The notes under the pieces: generated by a model
Databases searched by the model: none
What the model was told of the DNA's origin: nothing
The model's input: only the letters and a program-made list of their open reading frames with translations
Shown: positions 12,005-23,141 of the stretch, one piece after another
Layout: the number at the start of each line of letters is the position of its first letter
Numbering within the stretch: position 1 is the stretch's first letter
Source: Tetracentron sinense
Taxonomy: Eukaryota; Streptophyta; Magnoliopsida; Trochodendrales; Trochodendraceae
NCBI GenBank assembly: GCA_015143295.1
Contig: CM026557.1
Location: 26,383,760-26,447,759, forward strand
Length of the DNA: 64,000 bases
Direction: 5' to 3'
Position numbers and translations under genes: made by a program

Positions 12005-12530
12005 GATAGGATTGCTAACCGGGATTAGGCAGAACTAGCTGCAGTTAGGGTTGCTAACCACAATAAAGGGTGAGTGAGTTGTAGCCCAGTAGGCTAAGGT
12101 AGGGCCTAGTAGGCCAAGGTAAGTCCGGTAGACTTGGTTTTTAGGCCCGATAGGCCGTAAACAGAAGTTAACTATGATTAGGGTTACTAACCGCAGTTAA
12201 GGGGTGCTAACTGTGGTTAGGGTTGCTAACCAGGGTTAGGGAGAGGGCCAAAGTCAGGATTATGGTCCAAAGTTTATTTTAGGAATGTCCGTTTAATTTT
12301 CCTAGGTTTGTCGGGTTAAGGGGTGCTTAACCGCGGTTAAATGTTAACCAGAGTTGGATTTAACCGTGGTTAAGGGTTAGGTATAGTCCAAGGTGGGCCC
12401 AGGGGGCTAGGAAGGGCCTAAAGTGGCCTCCTACCAGGCCTGGGCCCCTACAAAAGCCCAAAATTAAAAACACCATTAATGTCGGTAATTGGATTACCGA
12501 CATGCTGAACAGGGTTTTTAACCATGGTTT
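12005..12530. repeat. Dispersed TAACCNNGGTTA motifs in Tat LTR
   Basis: Many copies of a symmetric motif of the form (T)AACCNNGGTT(A) occur, for example GCTAACCGCAGTTAAG, CTAACTGTGGTTAGG, TTAACCGCGGTTAA and AACCGTGGTTAAGG between 12165 and 12380. Two more lie near 13781-13816. A second motif, GTAGRCTAAGG, recurs at 11895-12150. Confidence 0.65.
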
Positions 12531-13303
12531 TGCCTCTGTTAACTAGGATTAGGCTATAATCCGAAGTAAGTGAGAGCATTGGAGTGTAGAGGGGACTCTC
12601 GGGGAGAGTTTAGGCCAAGTGGGGGGCTCAGAGGATGCCTGGAGTGGGCTCCACAAGGTTGCAAAAGTGCTGTACCTGAAACAGCAAACTGGCGGTAGTT
12701 GGATTACCGACTTATTGAAACCAAGCAAAACACAGAACGTCGGGAAAGGATTCACCGACATTCTGGAAACAGGTTTTTTTTGGGAATGGCGGTACTGAGA
12801 GTACTACCATTCTGGGTATTTCTGAAAACCGGATCTGTAGCTCCTGGGGCTGTGCACAGAGATTACCAGGGGTTCTCTCATGATGTGAGGGACCCCCGAA
12901 AGGTCTGTGGAGGTCTATCATACCTTGAAGAAATGCTATACCCGTAGGGAGTTCATTACACCTATGGATAAGGTGAATGAACACCCCTGTATTGGGTTTG
13001 GAATTGAAAAACAAATCAATATAGTAATAAAAGGGTCCCCTGGAAATGACCAGGGGCTCACATGATGATTGGGACAAAAAGAAAAACGGGTAGGGGAAGT
13101 CCCTACCCTATGCTCTGTTTTCGTCGGATGAAGTGGAGCCTGCTACAGTGGTGGTGATCTGTAGTGGCTGAGGACTTGAGGTAGGTCCGAGGTAAGCCTT
13201 AGGATGAAGACCAAGGTGTAGAAGAATCTGAGGCAATGGATTTTGGAACAAGGATTCTTCTTTTTAAATTCAGCCCATCCTATGAACTGTGGTGGGGGTT
13301 GGG

Positions 13304-13310
13304 TTTTATA
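13304..13310 (-). promoter_or_regulatory. TATA box of Tat LTR
   Basis: TATAAAA on the minus strand, within CCCTATAAAACCC, would place transcription start near 13275. U3 would then be about 13311-13841. Confidence 0.6.
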
Positions 13311-13460
13311 GGGAAGCTCCTAAGGGACCTAAAATAGATTTAGAAGAAGGGAGAGGAGGTGGTTGGACCCTCTGGAGGTCGACTAAGGGCTGAGAAGGGA
13401 GAGCCCAAGGTGGGGGTTGAGTGTGCAGGGCGTATGCAGGCCTGAAACTTGGAACTTGCA

Positions 13461-13581
13461 GTTGTCGGTAGAAGTTCTACCGACAACAGGAAAACAGGCT
13501 AATATTAAAATGTCGGTAGAACTTCTACCGACAACAGTAAAACAGGGCAAATGTAGAATGTCGGTAGAAGGTCTACCGGCA
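13461..13581 (-). promoter_or_regulatory. U3 palindrome cluster (TCGGTAGAA/TTCTACCGA)
   Basis: Three near-perfect inverted repeats lie in a row: 13461-13487 (13 bp arms, 1 bp spacer), 13511-13533 (11 bp arms, 1 bp spacer) and 13559-13581 (10 bp arms, one mismatch). All share the TGTCGGTAGAA half-site. Related shorter ones lie on the other side of the TATA box at 12481-12501 (9 bp arms), 12692-12711 and 12739-12759. Confidence 0.8.
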
Positions 13582-13841
13582 TTCTGGATTTTAAATGAAA
13601 TGGGCCTGGGCCTTGCACACTCGGGTATAGGGGGTTGTCCTAAGGCATTTTTGGGCCTTGTGGGCTTTGATTAAAGGGTCAGGCCCTAAGGGCCATGGGT
13701 TCTAGGGGGTCAAGCCCTAATGGCTCTTGGACTAGGGTTTTGACTAGGATTATGTAGGTTGTGAGGGATTTGGCAGGAGGGATAACCACAGTTAAAAGAT
13801 TTAACCATGGTTAGATGGGGTGTAAAAATTGGGTACTTACA

Positions 13842-14749
13842 AACAACAAAAAATTGGGTCGACCCAAAGGGACCATTATGTCGACCGAACTGTCCATTTG
13901 GGTCGATGAAATCCAAGCTTGGTCAACCGACTCTATTTTAGATGTTTCTAAATCCGATATTTTACCTTCTAAATTAGTTTTGGCTTCTCTAATTAATAGA
14001 ACCTTGCTAGTCCATGAATGAGGAATTGTGGAGAGTGTATTGAGCTAACTCTAGAGTTCTCAGAAACTCTGGATTTAGTTTCTCTCTTTCCCCTTTATTA
14101 GTTTCTCTTCTATCCTAGAGTTTGCAAGTCATTGTTTCATTCTTGCTTGTTTCGATTTTCCCATTGATAGGAATCCATCTAGGATTTAATTTAATCAACC
14201 ATCAACCCGTTCTTGGAAGAACAAACTATCCGAAGTGTTTAGGAGCCTTACGAAGTAGATCGATCTGAGGAGTGTCATGGTTGTGTGATTTGGTCGGTGG
14301 AATCCGAAGCCATCATTGATGGAGATCGATCGTGGAGATCGTGGTTGTCGAGACACAAGAGAAGAATAGGCTACTGCAGTAGATTGCGAGTCTTGGGAGA
14401 TCGTGATTACTTATTGGCCGTGTAAGTCTAGCTGTGGATCGAAAAAAGTCGAGTCCTGTTTGGGTGAGGTTCTAGTCTATAAGTATCTGGTACTTTATCT
14501 TAGTGGATTCTCATTGCTGGACTAGGTCCAGTGGTTTTTCACAGAAGGGTTTCCACATAAAAATTACTTGTGTTGTGGTTTGCTTTTTTTTCTTATTCCG
14601 TACTTTAAGTTCATCATCCATTAATTAATAATTTGATTGCATGATCTTAAAAAGAGTAGATATATTTATAGGGAGACGTAACCATCTCCTTGAATTTATG
14701 AGTTCTCAACCTAAAAATTTTATTTTTGGGGTTCACCGAGTGTTTTTCA
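13842..14749 (+). repeat. 5' LTR remainder of copia element
   Basis: Aligns with 21346-22108 and ends TGTTTTTCA just before the primer site. Its upstream part lies beyond the Tat insertion, left of the window. It contains a perfect 14 bp palindrome TTGGGTCGACCCAA at 13854-13867, and related GTCGACC motifs follow. Confidence 0.9.
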
Positions 14750-14751
14750 AT

Positions 14752-14763
14752 TGGTATCAGAGC
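14752..14763 (+). promoter_or_regulatory. Primer-binding site, initiator tRNA-Met
   Basis: TGGTATCAGAGC is the exact complement of the initiator tRNA-Met 3' end, two bases after the LTR end. This is the standard primer of plant copia elements. Confidence 0.95.
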
Positions 14764-14810
14764 GGGTTCACTAATTGTTTAGTGCGATCTTATTCTTATA
14801 TTCGGTGAAT

Positions 14811-16698
14811 ATGAATCTCCAAAGGGAGGAAGGATCCATCTCTTGTCCCTCATTATTTGATGGGAATAATTATGCCTATTGAAAAGCTCGTATGAGAGTC
14901 TTTCTAAGATCTTATGATGAGAGAGTATGGATCTCTGTTGAACAAGGTTGGACCCATCCAACAAAGACTATAGATAACCATACCATTTCTAAACCTTCTT
15001 CTGAATGGACCAATGTAGATCTTGAAAGTTGTAGATGGAATAATAAGGGTCTTAATGCAATCTTCAGTGCTATCACACCCGAAGAATTTCGGCGTATTCT
15101 AATTGTGACACTTCGAAGGAGGCATAAGACATTCTTAAACTTACCCATGAAGGGACACAATAGTCAAAATCTCCAAACTTTAATTGATTACCTATAAGTT
15201 TGAGAAGTTGATAATGAATGATAATGAAACTTTGGATTGTTTTTATGCTGATCTGAGTGACATTATCAATTCTAGGGGAAAGAATTCCACAGTTCAAAAT
15301 TGTTAGAAAAATTTTGAGATCTCTACCTGAGAGATATCGATTGATGGTTACCGCCATCGAAGAGAGCAAAAAGGTTGATGCTTTCAAAATTGAAGAGTTG
15401 GTTGGTTTTCTCCAAACCTATGAGTTAAATCTGAACTCATCTAAGAAACAAAAATCTATTACTTTGAAATCTGTCAAGGAATCCATAGATAGTTCAGATA
15501 ATGATTTTGAGGATAATGAAGAAGAGTTGACTTTATTTGCAAAGAAGTTCAGAAAATTTCTGAAATTTAATAAGAGATTTAATCCGATAGGAAAAAAATC
15601 TTTTGAGAAACCTAAGTCCAAGCACTTTGAAAACAAGAAACATCTTAAAAGTGCTAACAGTAAATCCCAAGGTAATCAATGCTATGAATGCCAATGCTAT
15701 GGCCATATTGCCGTTGAGTGCTCTAATAAGGGGATGACAGTGAATATGAATATGAGAAATCAGATAGTTCTTCTTGTGATGAGACTAGGGGTTATATGGC
15801 CTTCACTATATCCCTATCTGGGATTGAAGAATCTTCTTCAAATGTTGTGAGTGACCAACACCATAGTGATGGTGAGGATGATGAGAGTCAGATTGATTCA
15901 AATTTTGAGGGAGACCTTGAGGCAGCGTATGATGAGCTATTTTAGGAATGCCTAAAGCTGAAAAAAGTTCAGTTTTCCATGACCAAAAAGGTCAAATCTA
16001 TTAAAATGGAAAGAGATGCCTTAGACCAAGTGGCTTCAGGGTTAAAAGCTCTCGTGTTACAGCTTGAGGAAGAGAAGGCTTCCCTCCTTGTCAAGACTCA
16101 GCTTCTTGAATCTGATTTGCATGTTTATCTTTATGAAAAGATAAGTCTTGAAATCAAGTTGGTTGATCTTGAGCAAAATCAGAGATGCGGAGATATGAAG
16201 GGAGCTCCATCTACCTCGAACACTGAGCCTAGTGATAAGAGGCACCCTCTTGAAAATTGGAAAGACCCCTCTACTTAGAAATTCATTCCTACATGTCATA
16301 AATATGAAGAGAATGGTCATATTAGGCCTCGATGTCCTAAACTTCGAAGAATGCCCAATCATGGTTCTAGGAACCAACATAATTTTAATGAGAATCTTCA
16401 AATGAGAGTTGATATCCTAGTGGATATGTCTAAAAAGTTAAATGATAATATATTGAATATATATAATAACTCTAGACAGTGGCATGGTCGGGACACTCCT
16501 TATGCTAGATATAAAGGAGGAAACGAGAAGAACCAATATGCCCGCCATAATTCTAAGACTCAATCTTGGAATAGGAGGAATAAGAGGAAGATGCAAAAGG
16601 TTATACTTACCTCAACTGAAACGGTCAGAGACCAAAGGGTCAATCAAACTGCTAAAACTGTTTGGGTGAGAAAGGAAGACCTGAAGGGCTTCACTTAG
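14811..16698 (+). pseudogene. Copia gag with zinc knuckle and coiled coil
   Basis: Start chosen at the ATG at 14811, just after the leader. Parts in order: a capsid-like piece with MRVFLRSYDERVWISVEQGW and NNKGLNAIFSAITPEEFRRI; a second capsid piece with KILRSLPERYRLMVTAIEES; a lysine-rich stretch; a CCHC knuckle CYECQCYGHIAVEC (CX2CX4HX4C); acidic linker; a coiled coil beginning VKSIKMERDALDQVASGLKA; and a basic, asparagine-rich tail ending TVWVRKEDLKGF. The tail phrase is like the WVRK segment ahead of pol in related copia elements, but pol does not follow. Several breaks. Confidence 0.85.
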
Positions 16699-17568
16699 CC
16701 CTTGCCTGTCATAGCCTAGGGTGTGCTTTGTTTGTTATATCCAATCCTAGTGCTATGCTACTTGTGTATATTAGTAGTTTTTTATTTTTTTTGTTATCTA
16801 TTTTGGTTTGTTTTTCTGTTTTCTTTATTTTGAAAAATTCAAAAACATTGAAAAACTATAAAATCCAAAAATATTTTTGTCATGATGCCCTTGTTTAACT
16901 TACATGATCTGCATTCCTTGTGTGATCTCTATTTCTATACATTTCCAAGGTTGAACATGAGTTTGTTGTTGATTGAGGATGTAGAACCCCGGAACCGAGT
17001 TCACGAGGCTGTGAATAGTGCTATGAATAGTGTTGTGAATAGTATTTTTCTAGGCCAAAACCCTTAATGGGATGATGGCCTCATGTTTTAAAATGATAGG
17101 GGGTTTCAAATGAGACAAAATATGTGTGAAAAATGTTTCAGGGTGTTGGGATGAAAATGAAACAAGAGGATGCAATACCCGTAAGTGTTGCAAAGAGGGA
17201 TTTTTGAAAATTCCCTCAACTTGAGAGAACTCTCGTTTTCTCATCTGAAATTGGAATCGAGTGATTCTTTAGCCATTAGAAAGATATCGAGATCCTCTTC
17301 GAGGTTCATGTTTATCACATTTCCCAATTTTGAGTCTAAGCTCGGTGAAAAGTGGGTTTTAGGCAATTTGTCTACTGAAATTCCTGACCGGTAGCCTTTA
17401 GGGCCATTTTGGAATATGAAGATAGAATAATTAAGCTTTGTTCAAAACATGAAATTTGTTTCCCTTTAAATGTAGAATCCAAAGCAAGTTGAATCGTTAA
17501 AATCAGATCACCGAGTCAAAAGTTATGGTCGAAATACCACAGTGGGAAAAATGAAGGAATGAACAGTG

Positions 17569-17710
17569 AAGGATCTATCTAGGTTGGGGAGGATAGATCC
17601 TTCAATCCCATACACTAATGGATCTATCTATCCCCACGACCGATCGATCGAGGTTGGGCAGTGAGTGATTTTTTGAAGGATCTATCCGTGCTCATGACAG
17701 ATAGATCCTT
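17569..17710 (+). promoter_or_regulatory. U3 motif cluster GGATCTATCC/GGATAGATCC
   Basis: Symmetric motifs include AAGGATCTATC (17569), GGATAGATCCTTC (17591), GGATCTATCTATCC (17619), GACCGATCGATCGAGG (17638), AAGGATCTATCCGTG (17677) and GATAGATCCTT (17700). They lie 80-220 bp upstream of the TATA box. Confidence 0.75.
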
Positions 17711-17787
17711 GGTGCCTCATTTGGCCTTGAAACCGACTCCTTGAGATATTTAGAGGGTCTAATGGTCTTTGGCCTCACTCCTTGGCC

Positions 17788-17794
17788 TATATAA
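17788..17794 (+). promoter_or_regulatory. TATA box of solo LTR
   Basis: TATATAA within GGCCTATATAACCC, about 810 bases from the LTR start. Confidence 0.6.
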
Positions 17795-19762
17795 CCCACA
17801 ATTTCGTGGCTAGGGTTACAAGAACCCTAGAGAGGAGATTTTTGAGAGAAAGATTGGGAGAAAAGAGGGAGAAGAGCTTGGGTTCTTCTAGGCTTGTACT
17901 AGTGATCAAGTGAAGTCGGATTTTCGCTTCAAGCTTTCTTCCTAAGCTTGGATCTTGTTTTCCTCAACCTTCCTCAAGCTTGGGATGGATTCAAAAGCTT
18001 CCTCAAAGCTTTCTTTTGCCTTCAAGTAGTATTCCAAAGCTAGAAACCGTAGCGATCCGGTTTTTGAAAGGTAGAACAATCTACTAACTTACCTTACTAT
18101 ACTTCATCGATGTTTAATTTGGTTTCTATGATTTTAAGTAAATGGACTTGATGAAAGTTAGGATGTTTTGGCCATATTAGTAATTCCTATATTATAAGTA
18201 AGGTATAAAGCATGATTTTGTTAAGACAAATGGTAGCTACACTTTACTAAATTGGTTGCTATAAGTTGGAAATGAAATAGTAGGCATTAATGCCTATGCA
18301 ATTGAAAGAATGGTTTTATCGTAAAGTAAACTTAGAATTATGATTTTTACAAAATAGGCTAAGTAGCCCATGTATATGCTATGATCACTCCATGAATGAA
18401 ATCCCATGATCTATTTCGATGTTTTCAAATACTCATTATGAATATTATGATACTCACACTTACTCTCATGAATATGATTTCCAAGTTCACCATGAGGTAT
18501 ACAAGTATTCTATGCACTTCATGTTCACAAATTTCACATGATAACTATAAGTCTCGCATGATGATCACAAGTCTCGCATAATTCAATGATTCTCATAAGA
18601 ACAGGGTTTTTATAAAGTTCAGAAGCAAAGTTTTGGTTAAAAGAGAGTTTACAAGCTCACAAGGGTACAAGCTCACAAGTTCACAAGTAATGGCAAGAAA
18701 AAGGAAAGTAATGGTACAGGATGATTCTAGTCATCTATCTCAGGTTGATAGAAGGCCCGCCCATCTCCTGTGGGTTCATGGGTACTAATCAATCAAGTAA
18801 TACCGATCGGGGAGGCACGATAGTAGGCCGCCTGGAAGGGAAAGGGATACTGGTCGTCGGATTTCGACGAATAGCAAGCCACCCGGAAGGGAGATGGATA
18901 TTGTCATCTACTCCGAAGGTAGCCGAAGGTGAGGATAACAGTAGGCCCGCCCAGTTTATGTGAGTACTAGTTGCCCGACTTTTTAGGTGGATCTAGGGTA
19001 TTTTAAATACCTGTAAATGGAAAATAATGAAACTAAGGTATTTTACAATACCCGTAATGGCAAGTAATGGAAATTGATGGAAGGTAATGGAAAGTAATGG
19101 TAACAGAAGTAACAGATGGTAACAGATGGTAACGGATACTCTTCGATGACATATGTACATGATGTTTTTAAATGCAAAGGTTTCTGCTCTCTGATTAATA
19201 GTACTACATATGTTCTGAATTAACTGCTTTAAGATATATACTCGTTCTACCTTGCTCTTACCTGTTTCGCTCTGATAAATGCATATGCTATCATTGATGC
19301 TTATAGTAATGCTAGTTAGTATTTTGTACACGTTGAGTATTCAATGCTCAGCCGAAGTTTTTATCTTCGGCAGGTCACAGGTTGGATGGTTGTGCTCCTG
19401 AACCAGGGTTCGAGGAGTATGTCAAGAAGCCGATTGGTAGTCATCAGTGATGGTTGAGTGATGAGAGGGAGAGACATGTATATGGGTTGACCTTATGGGA
19501 GTTTTGTGTTGATTTGAGTTGGTAACTCAAGTGATGGACCTTGTGTACATGTTTAGCTTATATTGTAATATTTTATTTATAGTAGCACGTGGAAGATTAC
19601 ATTGTAACGAAGAAAATTTTAGGTTCGCCTCTTAGCGTGCCTTGTATGCTCTTGCAGGATGATATGTATGCCTTATGTGTTATGACCGGATGGTATGACA
19701 CGGCGGTCATGAGTCAAAAGTATCCCTAACTCCTAGGGGGTATTTTGGGTCGTGACAGAGGA

Positions 19763-20907
19763 TATATCACCTTCATAGTCTCTTGGTTAGCCTGAAAATT
19801 AGACTAGTTTTATCTTGTACAGTTAGAGACTTATTCATGTGTGTATGCTTTGGTATTTCACATTCACTCTGGCTGATTTTGTTGAGAGGTCTATTTTCTA
19901 ATCTGTAGGTGTTTGGCTTATCTCAAAAGTGTGACCTTGGATGACCAATCTAGAATGACTGCATTGTTAGTCCTCCTCATTTTTAGTATACTTCATGAGT
20001 AAAAATTGTTGCAATAAAAGGGCTACCTACTGGACTAGTGTGAAAGTCACTATTGGATGCAAACAGTATGTAATGACTACCTATGCGAACAGTAGTTATC
20101 TATCTAGGTTGCTAAAGTGAAAGCCCCTGCTGCCAATAGCCAGAACTACCTACCTGGATAGTGTGAAAGCTATCATTGCATGAAAAGATATGTTCAATAA
20201 AGAACATCAAAATAAATCTTATAAAGTTTGGAGGTATTTGACCAAAAGTAAAAGAAAAATATTCAGTCAAATAAAATGGATAAAGGAGCACCAAAATGTA
20301 ACAAATCAGCATATTTGGATCTAACTAGGTTTGACTTCTAAGATTTGTATCTCCGGAGTCCCCTTAGTGGTTAATGTCATATCCTTGGAAAGGGAAAGAA
20401 ACCTTGATTTAGTATCTAGTCAGACCACCACTACACATAAAAATTCACTTTTGAACTGTTCACTAAATGTGACTAAGTGAATTAGCTATGCTTTAGCATT
20501 TCATGAGATTTAGTTAGATTTGTATCCTCAGTCGGACTAACTAATCATGTTCTTCATTGGATTTGTAATTTTAAATTACTACTGCTTGAAATGCTTTTGA
20601 TGCATGTTTGTGTAGCACATGATACCTTTTTAGTATTATTATTATGTGTTTCTTTATTGATTGGCATGAGCTTTTATAGCTTAGGTGTCCTGATTTTGGT
20701 GGTGTCCTTGATCTTAGGGGGAAAAGATCAAGTTGAGTTGTTGAGGGGGAGTTTTTTGTTTTATATTGGTATATTTTGTTCCCTGCTCTATAGTCCCTGA
20801 ACTGTCTGTGGTTGTTTGATTGTATTGTGGTTGCCTTAATATTACACGTGTTAAATTGGTACATTCTTTGTGATATTGGCTTCATGACTACCTTTAGCAA
20901 TTGTGTC
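19763..20907 (+). other. Copia 3' internal noncoding DNA
   Basis: Continuation of the copia internal region after the solo LTR, up to the polypurine tract. No integrase or RT phrase is readable in any frame. A diffuse repeat, CTACCTRNNTRGANAGTGTGAAAG, occurs near 20025-20175. Confidence 0.6.
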
Positions 20908-20920
20908 AAAGAGGGGGAGA
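20908..20920 (+). promoter_or_regulatory. Polypurine tract
   Basis: AAAGAGGGGGAGA immediately precedes the 3' LTR start TGTTGGGTACTAG, as expected for the plus-strand primer of a copia element. Confidence 0.9.
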
Positions 20921-20921
20921 A

Positions 20922-22108
20922 TGTTGGGTACTAGTTCCCTAGTTCAGTATTTCAGTACATTCCTTGCAATACCTTTATCTATTTGTATATTTCATACATG
21001 ATTCACTGGGTGTTTTATTTATAAGCATGTGTAGGTGCAAGGTTGCAGCAGACAGATCTTACTTGACAAGAGCTTCAGTGTCTTCACTTTAAGAATATTT
21101 GTCAATTGGTGTCATGTAATTGTGTTGGAGTCATGTACTGACCTAACTCTCTATTTGTAAAAGGCATATTTCATTGACCGTTGCTCCGATTTTGCTCCAT
21201 AATATATCAAATCGACCACATCGAAAAGATCTACAACTTTCGTGAAGAAAGTAGAGCAAAAATTGAGTTTTTGAAAGTCGGTCGATCGGACCATGATTGG
21301 GTCGGCCCAGTCCTTAAAAATTTTGTAGAGGAAAAATGGGCAGAGAAAAACAAAAAATTGGGTCTACCCAAAGGGACCATTCAGTCGACCAAACTGCCCA
21401 GTTAGGTCGACCCAATCCAAGCTTGGTTGACCCACTCTGTTTTAGATGTTTCTAAATCTTTTTTACCTTCTAAAAGTTAGTTTTGGCTTCTCTATTTAAT
21501 AGAACGTTGCTAGTCAGTGGAAGAGGACTTGTGAAGAGTGTATTGGGCTAACTCTAGAGTTCTCAGAAACTCTAGATTTATTTTCTCTCATTCCCCTTTA
21601 TTAGTTTCTCTTCCATCCTAGAGTTTGCAAGCCATTGTTTCATTCTTGCTTGCTTGGATTTTCCCATTATTAGGAATCCATCTAGGATTTATTTTTAATC
21701 AACCATCAACTCGTTCTGGAAAGAACTAATTGGTTGGAGTGTTCCAGAGCCTTTACGAGATCGTGATTACTTATTGGGCGTGTAGGACTAGCCGTGGATC
21801 AAGGAAGTCGAGTCCTATTTGGATGAGGTTCGAGTCTGTAAGTATCTGGTACTTTTTCTTAGTGGATTCTCAATACTAGACTAGGTTCTGTGGCTTTTCC
21901 CAGAAGAGTTTCCACGTAAAAATTGCTTGTGTTGTAGTTTGCTTGTTTACCTTATTCCACACTTTAAGTTCATCATCCCTTAATTAATAATTTGATTGCA
22001 TAATCTCAAAAAAGGTAGATAGACTTATAGGGAGACGTAACCATCCCCTTGAATTTGTGAGTTCTCAACCTAAAAATATTATTTTTGGGGTTCACCGAGT
22101 GTTTTTCA
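20922..22108 (+). repeat. 3' LTR of the gag-only copia element
   Basis: Begins TGTTGGGTACTAG after the polypurine tract and ends GAGTGTTTTTCA, identical in its last bases to the 5' LTR end at 14749. Length 1187 bp. GTCGACC-type motifs occur at 21278-21435 upstream of a TATA-like CTATTTAATAG at 21492. The two LTRs also differ in overall length. Confidence 0.93.
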
Positions 22109-22510
22109 TCATCGAACACATTATAATTGTCAAAATATAATACATTATGAGCCATTGTTATAACCTAGTAAGAGATATGCATTAGCATCCATAACAATCC
22201 ATAACACATCCAAAAATAGCATAACCACTATAGCAAACATGGTAACAACTATAACCAAAATATAGTAACATAACCAAACAAGCATACAAACATCTAAGAA
22301 GAACATAACCACTATAACAAATTAACTATAGTCATAAAACATAGATGTCTAGAATAACATAAGCAATGAAACGTAAAACATATATCGCAAATCCATAATA
22401 ACATAACCATGGTAGTAGATTAACCACATATCCATAGTCACAAAAAGACATCTCCAAACATAAATCTTAGGTTCTAAGTTACACTGCATAAACCATCAAT
22501 TCAGATTGAG
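22109..22510. other. AT-rich DNA, many CATAACCA-like repeats
   Basis: No gene is seen. Words such as CATAACCA, CATAACAAT and AACATAAC recur about every 20-30 bases, giving a weakly periodic sequence. Confidence 0.5.
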
Positions 22511-22518
22511 CACCCAAT

Positions 22519-23006
22519 TAGGGTTATTCGGGCTAGGCTTTTCCCGGCATGGCCAAGCCCGGCTCTGATTCAAAGGATTTGATATAGGCCCAAAGCACGG
22601 CCCGAATTCAAAAGTCCGGTTCGAAGCTCGGCTCGGCCCGAATTGATTCAAGCTTGAGCCGGGCTTGGCTTGGCTCGAGCTCGGCTTGAATACTTTTTAT
22701 TTATTTATTTAATATTTTTAAATAAGATTTTATATTATTTATATATAATAATGATATATATAAATAATATATATATTTTTAAATTTTTTAATAATATTCA
22801 AGCTGAGCCGAGTTTGGGTCGAACCGAGCATCAATCGAGGCGGGCCGAGCTGCACAAGGGTTGACTCGAGCTTAGCTTGATTGATTTTTTAGGCTTTTTT
22901 TTAGGCTTGGCTTGTCTCGTTCGAACCTAAAATTCGGGCCGATCTTGGGCCGAACCGGGCCGAGCCAAGCCGCACCAACGGGCCGATCGAGCTTTGTGCA
23001 GCCCTA
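22519..23006. mobile_element. hAT-type MITE, GGCTCGAGC-rich arms
   Basis: A perfect 8 bp target duplication CACCCAAT flanks it (22511-22518 and 23007-23014), the hAT signature. Ends are TAGGGTTATTCGGGC and GCACAAAGC...TAGGGCTGCAC (reverse strand). Arms rich in GCTCGGCTCGG/GAGCCGAG words flank an AT-rich centre with ATATATAA runs. It has no coding capacity. The same architecture recurs at 52087 and 57994. Confidence 0.88.
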
Positions 23007-23141
23007 CACCCAATCCTTCTTTCTTTCTGCTGACATCTCCAAAAACAATGCCCTCTACAACTCAGCATCATGGAACTTCCCAATAAATTTTGTATATGCC
23101 ACCCCATCTATGCCTTATCATTTAATGCACTTATACTCTCT

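Larger units (their letters stand above)
1..13841 (-). mobile_element. Ty3/gypsy Tat/Ogre-type retrotransposon, 3' end outside window
   Basis: Reading leftwards on the minus strand, the element shows an LTR ending in TACTTACA at 13841 (plus-strand view), a leader, an extra coiled-coil ORF, gag, aspartic protease, reverse transcriptase with RNase H, a second archaeal-type RNase H, integrase and a repeat-rich 3' region. An ORF upstream of gag plus two RNase H domains is the hallmark of the Tat/Ogre lineage. It is a fossil: coding parts are open only in pieces, with on the order of ten or more breaks. It lies inside the 5' LTR of the copia element that resumes at 13842, so it is younger than that element. 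The 3' LTR is not seen and must lie left of base 1. Confidence 0.9.
11542..13841 (-). repeat. 5' LTR of the Tat element (inner edge uncertain)
   Basis: The outer edge is firm: minus strand TGTAAGTACCC begins at 13841, exactly where copia LTR sequence resumes. A TATA box lies at 13304-13310. The region near 11640-11690 (GTGTTAGGCACCCCGAGG in plus) matches the U5-side phrase seen in Tat/Ogre LTRs. The inner edge rests on the tentative primer site, so the LTR could be shorter than 2.3 kb. The partner LTR is outside the window. Confidence 0.55.
16980..19757 (+). mobile_element. Solo chromovirus-type (Tekay/Del-like) LTR
   Basis: Starts TGTAGAACCCCGG and ends TATTTTGGGTCGTGACA. The 5 bp flanks GAGGA (16975-16979) and GAGGA (19758-19762) are a perfect target duplication, so it is a complete solo LTR inserted in the copia internal region. 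Start and end resemble the Tekay/Del-type LTR at 60796-63207, which is joined to integrase sequence. No internal coding region remains, as after LTR-LTR recombination. Confidence 0.93.
13842..22108 (+). mobile_element. Ty1/copia element with gag but no visible pol
   Basis: Parts seen: remainder of the 5' LTR (13842-14749), a perfect initiator tRNA-Met primer site, gag (14811-16698), noncoding DNA, polypurine tract and 3' LTR (20922-22108). No protease, integrase or RT phrases are readable. Without the inserted solo LTR (16980-19757) the internal region is only about 3.4 kb. This suits a gag-only, non-autonomous element (TR-GAG-like) that used enzymes from a partner, though loss of pol by internal deletion is possible. 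Gag is broken in several places. Aligned LTR parts differ at about one base in ten by eye. Confidence 0.85.

Noticed and set aside
12030-12250. TTAGGG-like words suggesting telomeric DNA
   Set aside because: They are parts of the irregular TAACCNNGGTTA motif in the Tat LTR, not a tandem TTTAGGG array.
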